A DNA stretch of 64,000 nucleotides from Oscillibacter sp. 1-3 (GCF_000403435.2 NZ_KE159710.1:248001-312000); one strand, 5' to 3'. Shown: positions 45,568 to 54,931, counted from the first letter of the stretch. A program made the numbers and translations. Notes: generated by a model not told the origin, from the sequence alone.

Positions 45568-46422
45568 TCATTGTGATTTCATATGGGGGTCCAGAATATC
45601 GCGGAGTCCCTCGCCAAGGAGGTTGAAGCCCAGCACCGTATACACCAGCGCAATGCCCGGAAAAACACTGAGCCACGGAGCCGTCCCAATGTAATCAATT
45701 CCCTTGGAAAGAGCCAGCCCCCAATCCGGCGAGGGCGCCTGGGAGCCAAGTCCCAGGAACGACAGCGTTGTCGTCGAGAGGATCGTGGCCGGAAGGCTCA
45801 TGGACACCATGACGATAAGGGACGGCACAACATTGGGCAGGATGTAGCGGAACATCAGGGAGAAGGAGGACTCTCCAAAGGCCGTTCCCGTCTCCACAAA
45901 GGCCATGTTCTTCAAAGACATGGTCTTTGCGCGCACCGGCCTTGCGTAGGAGGCCCAGCTCACCAGGGAGATGGCGATTACGGAATTGGTCAGTCCCTTT
46001 CCAAGCAGGGTGACCACCGCCAGCGCCAGAATCGTCCCCGGAATGCACCAGGTGAGGTCGGTCAGGAAGGAGAACACGCGGTCGATCCACTTGCCGAAAT
46101 ACCCGCAGATCAGGCCCACCGTCACGCCGAGAACCAGCTCCAGCGTCGCGCCGATGAAGGCCACCCACAAGGTGATCCGCGTTCCCGCAACCACTCGGGA
46201 AAACACGTCCCGCCCCAGCTCATCCGTCCCGAACCAGAATTCCGCCGACGGCGGGGAAAATTTTCCGCCCACCAGCTGCTCCGTATAACCGTAGGGCGCG
46301 ATCTGCTCGGAAAAGAGGGCAACCAGAAGGACGCTTAAAAGGATCAGAAATCCCACCATGAAATTTCCGTTTTTCAAACATGCCTGAAGGGTCTCTCTCA
46401 CTTTTTCCCGGTCACGCATCAC
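45568..46422 (-). CDS. Peptide ABC transporter permease (DppC type)
   Basis: A 284-residue membrane protein with about six helices. The N-terminal OppC-type segment (NFMVGFLILLSVLLVALFSEQIAPYGYTEQ) is followed by the LGTDELGRDVFSRVVAGTR-like motif and the EAA loop (VETGTAFGESSFSLMFRYILPN). Its ATG overlaps the stop of the partner permease. Confidence 0.93.
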   Translation of the reverse strand: MMRDREKVRETLQACLKNGNFMVGFLILLSVLLVALFSEQIAPYGYTEQLVGGKFSPPSAEFWFGTDELGRDVFSRVVAGTRITLWVAFIGATLELVLGVTVGLICGYFGKWIDRVFSFLTDLTWCIPGTILALAVVTLLGKGLTNSVIAISLVSWASYARPVRAKTMSLKNMAFVETGTAFGESSFSLMFRYILPNVVPSLIVMVSMSLPATILSTTTLSFLGLGSQAPSPDWGLALSKGIDYIGTAPWLSVFPGIALVYTVLGFNLLGEGLRDILDPHMKSQ

Positions 46423-47360
46423 TTCTCACCCCCGCCCATAGAGATCCGAATCCGCGGATCCAAAATGCCGATGACGACATCGCTGATCAGATTGCAGACA
46501 ACGGTCAGCGCCGCAACGATCATCAGCACCGCCTGCACCACCGGAAAATCCTGCACAATGATGGAATTCAAAAGCAGGCCTCCCATGCCGGGAATATCAA
46601 AGATCTTTTCAATGACCACCGCGCCGGAGATCAGCCAGGGAATGGACATAAACACCTGGACAGTGACCATAATCAGGGCGTTGCGAAGCACATGCTTCAC
46701 CATAACAGTCCGCCTGGGAAGCCCCTTTGCCGTGGCTGTCGTCACATATTTTTCATTAAGTACCTCCAAAACCTCCGACTTTGTCAGACGGATGGTTCCC
46801 GCAATGCTGGCCGACACCAGGGCAAATACCGGGAGAACCAGATACTCCGCCCCCTTATAGCCGCTGATCGGCAGTATGTTCAAGCCCACGCCAAAGGCCA
46901 GGATCAGCAGCGCCCCCAGCCAGAATGCTGGCATCGCCGTCAGAATCAGGGTGAAGACCACGGTAAACCGGTCGAAAAACGAGTCCTTCTTAATAGCACA
47001 GAGAAGCCCAATGGGCAGGGCGATCAGCATCTCGATCAGCAGCGACCACCCGCAGAGCACCAGGCTTCTGGGAATCCTGTCCCTCAAAAGACTCACCACC
47101 GGCACTTTGTACCGGGTGGAGTTCCCAAAATCATGGTCCACCACGATCCCCTTCACCCACCGCATATACTGCTCCGGCAGAGGCAGGTCGTAGCCCATCT
47201 CATGGGCCAGCTCCGCCTTCTTCTCAGCGGACACCTTTCGGTCGACGATCATGTCCACCGGATTGCCCGGCATCATATACAGCAAACTGAATACCAGCAT
47301 TGACACCGCCACAATCAAAAGGAGCCCTTGCAGCACTCGTTTGATCAGATACCCTTTCAT
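46419..47360 (-). CDS. Peptide ABC transporter permease (DppB type)
   Basis: A 313-residue membrane protein with six helices. N-terminal RVLQGLLLIVAVSMLVFSLLYMMPGNP is the classic DppB opening and TATAKGLPRRTVMVKHVLRNAL is the EAA loop. It forms the channel with the DppC-type protein. ATG 47360 follows GGAGG. The 65-bp gap upstream of it holds GC-rich hairpins (GCCGGC repeats). Confidence 0.93.
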   Translation of the reverse strand: MKGYLIKRVLQGLLLIVAVSMLVFSLLYMMPGNPVDMIVDRKVSAEKKAELAHEMGYDLPLPEQYMRWVKGIVVDHDFGNSTRYKVPVVSLLRDRIPRSLVLCGWSLLIEMLIALPIGLLCAIKKDSFFDRFTVVFTLILTAMPAFWLGALLILAFGVGLNILPISGYKGAEYLVLPVFALVSASIAGTIRLTKSEVLEVLNEKYVTTATAKGLPRRTVMVKHVLRNALIMVTVQVFMSIPWLISGAVVIEKIFDIPGMGGLLLNSIIVQDFPVVQAVLMIVAALTVVCNLISDVVIGILDPRIRISMGGGEK

Positions 47361-47425
47361 AATTACCTCCTCTTTCGTACAGGTACGGCCGCCGGCCGGG
47401 ACATATCCCGCACAAGCGCCGGCCT

Positions 47426-48844
47426 CTATCCGCCGGCCGCTGTGCGCTGATAGATCCTGGTGTCACATTTCACCCCCCAGGCCTTTCCGTCTCTGATATA
47501 AAACCGCAGGGTCTCCACACGTCTCTCCGGATGATCAAACTCCACCGCCGCAAAGCAGGTGCCGCCGCAGTGGAGCAGCCGGACCTTTCTTCCATGATAA
47601 TCCGCCGTCAGCTCACCCTCCTCGACGCGGACGGCGCAGCGGGCCGGAAGTCCCTCCTTGGACAGAAAATCCCCGCAGAGCATGTCCGGCCTGCTGAATT
47701 TCCGTCCAGAGGGCACAGCGTAATCGTGCCTCGTCTCCAAAGGAAGCCCCAGGATAAAATTGTAGCAGATCCACTGGAACTCCTCCATGTCCAAATCGCC
47801 CTCGTTGCAGAGCACAACAGCCGCGTATCCGCCCTCCATGAAGCCCCCCTTGGAGGAGACCCCGTGGAGCCCGCCGGAATGCTCGCACACCATTTTCCCG
47901 CCGATCAGCCGCTTTTTCAGTCCCATGCAGTAGAAGGGCCTGTCCCGAAGGGGGAACTCCCTCCCATACATCAGCTCGGCGGCCTCCGCCGGAATCACCT
48001 GACGCCCCATCCACCGGCCGCCGTCCGCGAGCATCTGGTAGTATTTCGCCATATCCCTTGCCGTGGACTTGACGCAGGCGCAGCCCCGGAAGGGCGGCAG
48101 GACAGACCAGTTGTCGTCCCAGACCATTTTCCCGTCCTCATCCCGTTCAAAAAGGCTGGTGATATTGCCCTCCGCCAGCTTTCTCGCCTCGCTGCCGTCC
48201 AGATCGAGAACGGTCCGCGTCATGCCGAGCGGCCGAAAGATCCGCTCCTCCAGAAATTCCTCCAGCGTGATCCCCGCCGCCTGGTCGACAATATAAGAGA
48301 GCAGAGCATAGCCCTCGTTGGAATAGCTCATATATTCCCCAGGCGCGCCAAGGGGCTCATAATTTCCCGCGGAGATGTAGTCGACGATTTGCTCGATCCT
48401 GTCCATCTGGTTGGGAGCCGTCCGCAGCATCTCCCGATACCACCTGCTCTCGCGCTCGATGCTGTTTTTGGCGATAGACCATTCCAGGGGTTCCATGGGC
48501 GGAAGGCCGGCCCGATGCATGGCCAGCGTCTTCACCGTGACGCACTCGTCCGCCGCCCCGGGAATATGAAAATCCGGAAAATAGTCTGTCACCGGATCGT
48601 CAAGGCTCATCTTCCCCTCCGCCTGCAAAATGCAGCAGGCCAGTGCCGTCATGGACTTGCTCATGGAAGCGATTCCAAAGACGGTATCGCCGTCCACGCC
48701 CTTTTTCGGCTCCATGCTCCGATAGCCAAAGCCCTTTTCAAAAAGGACTCCCTCCGGCCCCCGGACGCATACCGCCATGCCAGGATACCCCCTCCTTTCA
48801 AACAGCTCCGCCAGGCAGCTTTCCAGTTTTTCCACATCTCCCAT
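47426..48844 (-). CDS. Serine hydrolase of the beta-lactamase / penicillin-binding-protein class C fold
   Basis: A 472-residue protein without signal peptide. The beta-lactamase core has SMSK (nucleophile Ser of SxxK) near residue 62, YSNEGY (YxN) near residue 175 and HSGGLHG (KTG-equivalent HxG) near residue 327. A C-terminal domain of about 120 residues follows. Relatives include D-aminopeptidases and esterases. It is first in the operon with a peptide importer, so it may cleave the imported peptide in the cytosol (inference). ATG 48844 was preferred over an upstream TTG because GGGAGAG is well placed. Confidence 0.88.
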   Translation of the reverse strand: MGDVEKLESCLAELFERRGYPGMAVCVRGPEGVLFEKGFGYRSMEPKKGVDGDTVFGIASMSKSMTALACCILQAEGKMSLDDPVTDYFPDFHIPGAADECVTVKTLAMHRAGLPPMEPLEWSIAKNSIERESRWYREMLRTAPNQMDRIEQIVDYISAGNYEPLGAPGEYMSYSNEGYALLSYIVDQAAGITLEEFLEERIFRPLGMTRTVLDLDGSEARKLAEGNITSLFERDEDGKMVWDDNWSVLPPFRGCACVKSTARDMAKYYQMLADGGRWMGRQVIPAEAAELMYGREFPLRDRPFYCMGLKKRLIGGKMVCEHSGGLHGVSSKGGFMEGGYAAVVLCNEGDLDMEEFQWICYNFILGLPLETRHDYAVPSGRKFSRPDMLCGDFLSKEGLPARCAVRVEEGELTADYHGRKVRLLHCGGTCFAAVEFDHPERRVETLRFYIRDGKAWGVKCDTRIYQRTAAGG

Positions 48845-48867
48845 ACCGCTCTTCTCTCCCTGCAATT

Positions 48868-48912
48868 CAATTTAGCTAATTAAATTATAAATGATATTGA
48901 GGATTTATGCAA
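48868..48912 (-). promoter_or_regulatory. Promoter of the serine hydrolase-peptide importer operon
   Basis: Minus-strand TTGCAT (48907-48912), 17-bp spacer, TATAAT (48884-48889). An AT-rich palindromic stretch AATTTAGCTAATTAAATT at 48868-48885 covers the start and could be an operator. Confidence 0.7.
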
Positions 48913-49043
48913 CCGCTTTCTGGAATTTCTTTACTTTTCTCAAAGCGGTCCGCCTGCTCCTCCGTCTTCCGGCAAGCCTTGGCTATGAAAGGACCCGGAT
49001 ATTCTTTGCGGCAGCAAATGATTCACAAAAGCCACAAAAGCAC

Positions 49044-49072
49044 TTGCCCCAGGGCGTTTTTTTCTCTATAAT
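49044..49072 (+). promoter_or_regulatory. Promoter of the LpdD-like gene
   Basis: TTGCCC (49044-49049), 17-bp spacer, TATAAT (49067-49072). The remaining 48913-49161 stretch holds only the 90-nt leader with a CGGC...GCCG hairpin. Confidence 0.65.
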
Positions 49073-49161
49073 AGCACTGTCGGCTGATCGGCCATATGTG
49101 AGCGCCGATAGACGCGGAGGCATTCCATGGAACTTTCATAGAAATGAAAGGATTTTCTAAA

Positions 49162-49518
49162 ATGACAGATTATCATTATGAAAAGCAAGTTCTCGGCCAT
49201 CGCATTGCGGTCAATCTTCATCAAATCGGGGAGGATTGGCTGGCAGAGATTTCAGGAGGATGCCGGCCTCACATCGGCAGCGTCAGTGTTGGAACATTCG
49301 TAAACGGACAGGTTTCTCTGAAAAAGATCCTGCTTCCAGAGCACCGGGATGACGTGATTGGCGACCTCTTCGCCGCAGAGCTGTCCAAATCCCTTCAAAC
49401 CACCGTCACTGTCGTCTGCGGTATCCACTATGAGCTGCCGGGGCCGGAGGGGATTCAGCAAATAATCGTCTGTGCAAAAAGCCTGCTTCAAGAAATCAGC
49501 TCGGAGTTTTCAAAATAA
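49162..49518 (+). CDS. LpdD-like prenylated-flavin chaperone domain protein
   Basis: A 118-residue protein. The conserved GGCRPHIGSVSVGTF (about residues 32-46) and a small alpha-beta layout match the LpdD/YclD-like domain, thought to act on or carry prenylated FMN for UbiD-type decarboxylases. UbiX and UbiD homologues lie 7.5 kb downstream on the same strand, which supports the call. ATG 49162 follows AAGGA; another in-frame ATG lies at 49144. A terminator follows at 49579. Confidence 0.72.
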   Translation: MTDYHYEKQVLGHRIAVNLHQIGEDWLAEISGGCRPHIGSVSVGTFVNGQVSLKKILLPEHRDDVIGDLFAAELSKSLQTTVTVVCGIHYELPGPEGIQQIIVCAKSLLQEISSEFSK

Positions 49519-49565
49519 GAAGCTGTCCCAATCGGCAACGGCACGCATTTTGATACAGCTTCTAA
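49516..49565. repeat. Short family B-like inverted repeat
   Basis: TAAGAAGCTGTCCCAATC ... TTTTGATACAGCTTCTAA, beginning at the stop of the LpdD-like gene. Confidence 0.45.
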
Positions 49566-49578
49566 ATCCGGAAACGAA

Positions 49579-49604
49579 ACCGCCAGGTACCCCTGGCGGT
49601 TTCG
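49579..49604 (+). terminator. Terminator after the LpdD-like gene
   Basis: AACCGCCAGG-tacc-CCTGGCGGTT followed by TCGTTTCGTTT. Confidence 0.75.
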
Positions 49605-49870
49605 TTTCGTTTGGAAAGTCACAGCATTTCGTTTATTCGCTTTGTCATTCTTTACAGCCAAAATACGAAAGCAAAAAAATTTGAAAAGCGATTCCGTTTT
49701 TTATCTGATCCGTCACATAACCGAACCCAGAATTGTCAAAATTAACAAAACTATTCCCGCCTTCCGTTTTGGTTTGGAATTTTCGACAAAAAAACCACAA
49801 GGGAACCACCCTTTATGTTAAGATTTTTGACAGGACATCATCGCGGTGAGGATTCCGATCCCAAAGGACA

Positions 49871-49894
49871 TCCGGCGGATGCGCATCCGCCGGA
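49871..49894. repeat. 24-bp perfect palindrome upstream of the DASS gene
   Basis: Arms TCCGGCGGATGC / GCATCCGCCGGA with no spacer, about 55 bp before the transporter start. The 49605-49949 gap also has an AAGGG...CCCTT repeat (49799-49813) and TTGTCAAAATTAACAA; no clear promoter is visible. It could be an operator for the downstream Lrp-type regulator or an RNA hairpin in the leader. Confidence 0.5.
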
Positions 49895-49949
49895 ACGAAA
49901 AATGAGCTGTTTTCTTGTTGAAAACAGCATGGAAGAAGGAGAGTCCAAT

Positions 49950-51353
49950 ATGACCAACAAAATGAAACGCGTCATATATCTGGTCCTGATTTTTGGCGGT
50001 TTCGCAATTCTGCACAACTTTGTGCCCGCAGGCCTTGACCAAGCCGGCTGGGACGGCTTTCTGGTACTCTTTGTCACCGTTCTTCTGTGGCTGACCGAAG
50101 CGGTGCCCATGGCGATTACATCCATTTTCGCCCTGTTCTTCGGCGCTTGGGTGGGCTTTGAGGCAGAGGGCGCCATTCTGGCGGGCTTTGCCGGTACAGG
50201 CGTATTCTTCCTGCTGGGCGCCATGATTATTGGCCAGATTTTCTCCAAAGTGGGACTGGGACGGCGTCTGTCCCTCTATGTCCTGCCCATGTTCGGCAAT
50301 AAATCCAGGGCGGTTCTGCTCAGCGTCATGCTGGGCACCTGTATCATCTCCATGTTTCTGGCGGATATTCCCACCGCGCTGATCTTCTTTGGAATCTGCC
50401 ACCCCCTGCTGGAGAAGAATAACTGTGAGCCCGGCAAGTCAAAATACGGAAAGGCGTTGATGCTGGGCATCCCCGTAGGCGCGGCCATCGGCGGCATCGG
50501 CACTCCCGCCGGCAGCGGCATGAACGCCGTCACCATGTCCCTGCTGAAATCCATCTGCGGCGTGGAGATCTCCTTTGCGCAGTGGTCCATTGTGGGCGTT
50601 CCCGTGGCGGTCATCAGCACGGTTCTGGCATGGCTGTTCCTCTGCGTGGTGTTCAAGCCGGAGATCGACGTCGTCAAGGGGCTGGATTCCCTGAAAGAAG
50701 ACCGAAAGAGCATCGGCCCCCTCCAGGGCGACGAGCTGAAATTCGCCGTCGTCTTCTGTGTGATGATCGTGCTTTGGTTCATCCCCAAATATACGGGCAT
50801 CGACATGTACATGACCACCTGGGCCGGTATCTTCGTGATGTCCCTGCCGGGTATGGACATGGTGGACTGGAAGGAGATGAGCGGACGGATCGAATGGTCC
50901 GCAGTCCTGATCTGCGGCGCCGCCACGGCTCTGGCAACCGTAGTCTCCAATTTGGGCACGGGCGAATGGCTCAGCGGCATTCTGGCCGACCTCTTCCTGA
51001 CCAGAGTCGCCGGTATGGGCATTTTGATCCTGCTTCTGGTCATCAACCTCATGATGATGGCGGGTCACTATCCCATGCCCCAGGGCGTCTCTCTGGCAGG
51101 ACTGTGTCTGCCCGTGGTGGGCGCGCTGGCGGTAAACCTTGGACTGAATCCCGCCGTTGTCTGCCTGCCCGTGTGCATGTCCACCAGTATGCTTCTTCTG
51201 GTCCCCATTGACCCCACCTGTTTCACCACCTATTCCGGCGGTTACTGGAAGATTAAGGACATGATGTGGACCGGCATTGTCATCACTTTGGCCTATGTGG
51301 TCGTCAACGCCCTTTGGACCACAGTGGTCAGCGGCATCGGCCTTCTGGGCTGA
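49950..51353 (+). CDS. DASS (SLC13) family carboxylate:sodium symporter
   Basis: A 467-residue membrane protein with about eleven helices and the family motifs: GWDGFLVLFVTVLLWLTEAVPMAITS early, GGIGTPAGSGMNAV near residue 175 (SNT-like Na+/substrate loop), and VPIDPTCFTTYSGGYW near the C-terminus. DASS carriers take up di- or tricarboxylates with Na+. It heads a catabolic cluster, so it probably imports the organic acid broken down by it. ATG 49950 follows GAAGGAG; an in-frame ATG exists at 49929. Confidence 0.9.
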   Translation: MTNKMKRVIYLVLIFGGFAILHNFVPAGLDQAGWDGFLVLFVTVLLWLTEAVPMAITSIFALFFGAWVGFEAEGAILAGFAGTGVFFLLGAMIIGQIFSKVGLGRRLSLYVLPMFGNKSRAVLLSVMLGTCIISMFLADIPTALIFFGICHPLLEKNNCEPGKSKYGKALMLGIPVGAAIGGIGTPAGSGMNAVTMSLLKSICGVEISFAQWSIVGVPVAVISTVLAWLFLCVVFKPEIDVVKGLDSLKEDRKSIGPLQGDELKFAVVFCVMIVLWFIPKYTGIDMYMTTWAGIFVMSLPGMDMVDWKEMSGRIEWSAVLICGAATALATVVSNLGTGEWLSGILADLFLTRVAGMGILILLLVINLMMMAGHYPMPQGVSLAGLCLPVVGALAVNLGLNPAVVCLPVCMSTSMLLLVPIDPTCFTTYSGGYWKIKDMMWTGIVITLAYVVVNALWTTVVSGIGLLG

Positions 51354-51381
51354 ATTCCATCCCGTCCCCGCACCCCCCAGG

Positions 51382-51536
51382 TCTTGTTTGATAAATGGCG
51401 GAATGTTCAGCGGCGAGAGATTTTTCCGCCAATCAAGGCAGATTTTTGCAGGCGGGCTGTCACCCGGCAGGAATTGTGAGCGCAGAGCAGCGGAAAATAT
51501 CCGCCAGTTGGGCGTTTCGTCATTTTTCAAACACAC
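51382..51536. repeat. Family A inverted-repeat element (155 bp)
   Basis: Left end TCTTGTTTGATAAATGGCGG, right end CATTTTTCAAACACAC. The middle has the GCAGGCGGGCTG hairpin seen at 4402 and 13081. It lies between the transporter and lrp genes. Confidence 0.7.
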
Positions 51537-51571
51537 CTTAACCATTATGTAAAAAATAAGGAGGCGCTGCA

Positions 51572-52033
51572 ATGATCCAGTTGGACGCAACGGACTATGC
51601 CATTCTGGAAATCTTAAAAGACGACGGCCGCTGTTCCTACTCGGACATTGCGGAACAGGTCCATCTATCCCGGGTAGCGGTTCGGGAGCGAATCAACAGC
51701 ATGAAGGAAAGCGGCATTATTCACGGCTTTACCGTCGTAATAGACGCCAAAGCATATCAGAAAAAGGCCGGTGTATTTATGGATGTTGAGGTGGCGCCAA
51801 GCAAGCTGGAGTCTGTGGCCGCCAGGCTGGTGGAACAAAAAGAGATCGCCATCGTATCCCAGCATACTGGAACCACCGGATTACATGTCCATGCGTATAT
51901 CGATGATGTCAACAAGCTGTCCTCTTTTTTGGAGGAGAACATTTACAGCATTGACGGCGTAAAAGCCGTTCGGTCCCAGCTTTTGATCCACCAGTACAAA
52001 ACCAATTCCTATTTGGCCCGCTATCAGGAATAA
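51572..52033 (+). CDS. Lrp/AsnC family transcriptional regulator
   Basis: A 153-residue protein with an N-terminal winged helix-turn-helix (DYAILEILKDDGRCSYSDIAEQVHLSRVAVRERINSM) and a C-terminal RAM/AsnC ligand domain. It probably senses an amino or 2-oxo acid and regulates the surrounding cluster. It is followed 32 bp later by the 2-oxoacid oxidoreductase genes. Confidence 0.92.
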   Translation: MIQLDATDYAILEILKDDGRCSYSDIAEQVHLSRVAVRERINSMKESGIIHGFTVVIDAKAYQKKAGVFMDVEVAPSKLESVAARLVEQKEIAIVSQHTGTTGLHVHAYIDDVNKLSSFLEENIYSIDGVKAVRSQLLIHQYKTNSYLARYQE

Positions 52034-52065
52034 CGCATCTTTTAATTGAGGAGGCTACTTTATCT

Positions 52066-52596
52066 ATGTGGGAATTCAAGTTTTATTCCCGCGGCGGTCA
52101 GGGCGCGGTCACCGCGGCGAAAATCCTGATTAACGCCGCGATTCTGGAGGGAAAATTCGGCCAGGCCATCCCCTCCTACGGCCAGGAGCGCAAGGGCGCT
52201 CCGGTCTATACATACGCCCGCATCGCCGATGGTCCCATCGAAGTCAAGTCCTATGTCTACCGGCCCAACTGTGTCATCTGCTTTGACACGGGCCTTGCCG
52301 ATCTCGGCATTGACATTACCGAGGGGGTACGTCCCGGCGGAACGCTGGTGGTCAACACCAACGACCCCGGCTACGCCTGCCCCGCGTTTGCCAATGTGAC
52401 GAAGATCGACGCCGACAGGATCACCCATGAAACCCTGGGAGAGGTCCCCCCTAATGTCGCCATGCTGGGCGCCCTGGCGAAGGCGACCGGCTGTGTCTCT
52501 CTGGAGAGCCTGATGCAGGCCGTCCAGATGAAAATTTCCGGAAAGGCTGGTGAGATGAATGCAAAAACTTGTGCAGCAGCGTATGAAAATGCTTGA
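52066..52596 (+). CDS. 2-oxoacid:ferredoxin oxidoreductase gamma subunit
   Basis: A 176-residue protein with the gamma signature FYSRGGQGAVTAAKIL and SYGQERKGAPVYTYARI. In four-subunit enzymes it helps bind CoA. It overlaps the start of the delta gene by 38 bp. Confidence 0.94.
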   Translation: MWEFKFYSRGGQGAVTAAKILINAAILEGKFGQAIPSYGQERKGAPVYTYARIADGPIEVKSYVYRPNCVICFDTGLADLGIDITEGVRPGGTLVVNTNDPGYACPAFANVTKIDADRITHETLGEVPPNVAMLGALAKATGCVSLESLMQAVQMKISGKAGEMNAKTCAAAYENA

Positions 52597-52870
52597 GACC
52601 CTGCCCGAGATTCTGGGTCCTGTCTCCGTAAAGGTCTCCGATGTCCACACCGGCGCCTGGCGCTACCGCCGCCCGGTGATCCGCAAGGACGACTGTGTGC
52701 TCTGCGGCATCTGCGCGGAATACTGCCCCTGCGGCGTCATCGAAAAAGAGGACGGCCGGATGACCGTTGATTACACCTATTGCAAGGGCTGCGGCATCTG
52801 CACTGTGGAATGCCCCAAGAAGGCCATCGATTTTGTCCTGGAATCGGATTGTGAAAAGGAGGACGAGTAA
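52559..52870 (+). CDS. 2-oxoacid:ferredoxin oxidoreductase delta subunit (2x4Fe-4S ferredoxin)
   Basis: A 103-residue protein with two clusters: CVLCGICAEYCPCG and CKGCGICTVECPKKA. It transfers electrons from the TPP site to soluble ferredoxin. ATG 52559 overlaps the gamma gene; later ATGs at 52583 and 52589 are possible starts, since the conserved region begins near residue 12. Confidence 0.92.
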   Translation: MQKLVQQRMKMLETLPEILGPVSVKVSDVHTGAWRYRRPVIRKDDCVLCGICAEYCPCGVIEKEDGRMTVDYTYCKGCGICTVECPKKAIDFVLESDCEKEDE

Positions 52871-52872
52871 GC

Positions 52873-54072
52873 ATGGGCACCATCAAAGCACTGGACGGCA
52901 ACGCCGCCATTGCCTACGGCGTAATGCGTTCCAAGGTACAGCTGGTCGCGGCGTACCCCATCACACCTCAGACCCCCATCGTGGAAACAATCTCCTCTTT
53001 GATTGACACCAAGCAGTATGACGCGACGTACATCACAGTGGAATCCGAACACTCGGCCCTCAGCGCCGTGATTGGAGCCGCCTCCACCGGGGTACGCACC
53101 TTCACCGCCAGCGCCTCCCACGGGCTGGCCCTGATGCACGAGGTCACCGGCGTCACCTCCGCCTCCCGCCTGCCGGCGGTGATGGCGGTGGTCAGCCGGG
53201 CCATTCCCGGGCCAATGTGCCTGTGGTGCGACCACTCCGACATCATGACCCAGCGGGACCAGGGGTGGATTCAGCTCTTCGCCAAGAGTCCCCAGGAGGC
53301 CCTGGACTTCATGATGATCGCCTACCGCACCAGCGAGGACGAGCGGGTGCTGATCCCCACCATGGTGGATATTGACGGGTTCTTCTGTTCCCATCTGACC
53401 GAACCGGTCAACGTCCCCTCCGTGGAGGAGGCCGAGCGGTTCATTCAGGACTTCAAGCCCGTCAACGCCCGGCTGGACACCGATCACCCCTACGCCATCG
53501 ACAATCTGACCTCTCCCGCCATTTTCACCGAGATCAAACGCTCTCAGGATTTGGGAATGCGGGCCGCCGCCGGCGTGCTGGACCAGCGCTTCGCAGAGTT
53601 TGAGAAGCTCTTCGGCCGCGGCTACGGCCGGGTTATGTGCGACGGCACAGAGGACGCCGACACCGTGGTGGTCTGCATGGGTTCCATGTCCGGCACTGTA
53701 CAGCACGTGGTCCATCAGCTGCGGTCTGATGGAAAAAAGGTCGGCATTGCCCGTGTGGTGGCCTTCCGCCCCTTCCCCCAGAGAGAAATCGCAGAGGCGC
53801 TGAAAAACGCCAGGACCGTGGCGGTCATCGACCGTGTCTCCGGTATGGGTTCCTTTGGTCCCCTGTATGAGGAGGTCCTGGCCAGCATGAGGATCAGCGG
53901 CAGCAACGCCAATGCGTACAGCTTTGTGGCAGGTCTCGGCGGCCGCGACATCTGGGAGCAGACCGTGGAGGACGTATTCACAAAAGCGGAATCCCTCAGC
54001 GCGGAGAATGCGGTCTGCGATCAGCCGATTTGGATCGATTTGAAGGAAAGCGAGGTGCGCACCCATGGCTAA
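52873..54072 (+). CDS. 2-oxoacid:ferredoxin oxidoreductase alpha subunit
   Basis: A 399-residue protein opening with GNAAIAYGVMRSKVQLVAAYPITPQTPIVE, the conserved alpha N-terminus, and containing ESEHSALSAVIGAASTGVRTFTASASHG. Together with beta it forms the TPP active site. Which 2-oxoacid is used (pyruvate, branched-chain, aromatic or other) cannot be read from sequence alone. Confidence 0.94.
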   Translation: MGTIKALDGNAAIAYGVMRSKVQLVAAYPITPQTPIVETISSLIDTKQYDATYITVESEHSALSAVIGAASTGVRTFTASASHGLALMHEVTGVTSASRLPAVMAVVSRAIPGPMCLWCDHSDIMTQRDQGWIQLFAKSPQEALDFMMIAYRTSEDERVLIPTMVDIDGFFCSHLTEPVNVPSVEEAERFIQDFKPVNARLDTDHPYAIDNLTSPAIFTEIKRSQDLGMRAAAGVLDQRFAEFEKLFGRGYGRVMCDGTEDADTVVVCMGSMSGTVQHVVHQLRSDGKKVGIARVVAFRPFPQREIAEALKNARTVAVIDRVSGMGSFGPLYEEVLASMRISGSNANAYSFVAGLGGRDIWEQTVEDVFTKAESLSAENAVCDQPIWIDLKESEVRTHG

Positions 54073-54931
54073 ACTGGACCTGTTGAGCAAGGGCCTGACC
54101 ACCTGCCAGGGCTGCCCCATGGAGCTGATCGGGCGCGCCGCCCTGGAGGTTCTGGGGCCCAAAACCATTACCATGACCCCTCCCAGCTGCTCCGCCATTC
54201 TCACCGGCAGCGGCGATGAGACCGGCTGGGGCATCCCCTCCGTGCAGACGGTGCTGATGAGCCTGCCCGCCTTTGCCTCCGGCGTATCCGAGGCCCTGAA
54301 GATCCAGGGGCGAAACGATGTGACGGTGATGGGCTTTGCCGGAGACGGCGGCACCTTTGACATCGGTCTTCAATCGCTCTCCGGCGCCATTGAGCGGGGA
54401 CATAAGGCGGTTTTCATCTGCTACAACAACGAGGCGTACATGAACACCGGCAACCAGCGCTCCAGCGCCACAACACTGGGCGCCTCCACCAAGACCACGC
54501 CCACCGGCAAGAAGGAGGTCAGCAAGAACATCGATTTCATGCTGCTCCACACCCCCCTGACCTATCAGGCCACCGCCTCCGTGGGCAACATCAAGGATTT
54601 CAAGCGCAAGCTGGCCAAGGCCGCGTCCAAGGACGGCCCCTGCTTCATCCATGTGCTGACACCCTGTCCCTCCGGCTGGAAATTTCCCACGGATCAGACC
54701 ATTCAAATCGCAAAGCTCGCCGTCAATTGCGGCGCGTGGCTGCAATTTGAGCGGGAGGACGGTAAAATCACCATCAACCAGAAGCCCGCTGATTTTGAGC
54801 TGATTCACGATTACTTAAACCGGCAAAAGCGGTTCAGCCGCATCGACGACGGCATCCGCGCACGCATTATCGCCGAGGCCAGGTCCCGCTATGAAACGCT
54901 GCAGCGTCTGGCGGAGCTGGCGTGTCTGTAA
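54065..54931 (+). CDS. 2-oxoacid:ferredoxin oxidoreductase beta subunit (TPP binding)
   Basis: A 288-residue protein. TPP/Mg motif GFAGDGGTFDIGLQSLSGAIERGHKAVFICYNNEAYMNTG, cysteines CQGCPMELIGR near the start and SCSAIL for a cluster. It overlaps the alpha gene by eight bases. Last subunit gene of the four (order gamma-delta-alpha-beta). Confidence 0.94.
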   Translation: MAKLDLLSKGLTTCQGCPMELIGRAALEVLGPKTITMTPPSCSAILTGSGDETGWGIPSVQTVLMSLPAFASGVSEALKIQGRNDVTVMGFAGDGGTFDIGLQSLSGAIERGHKAVFICYNNEAYMNTGNQRSSATTLGASTKTTPTGKKEVSKNIDFMLLHTPLTYQATASVGNIKDFKRKLAKAASKDGPCFIHVLTPCPSGWKFPTDQTIQIAKLAVNCGAWLQFEREDGKITINQKPADFELIHDYLNRQKRFSRIDDGIRARIIAEARSRYETLQRLAELACL

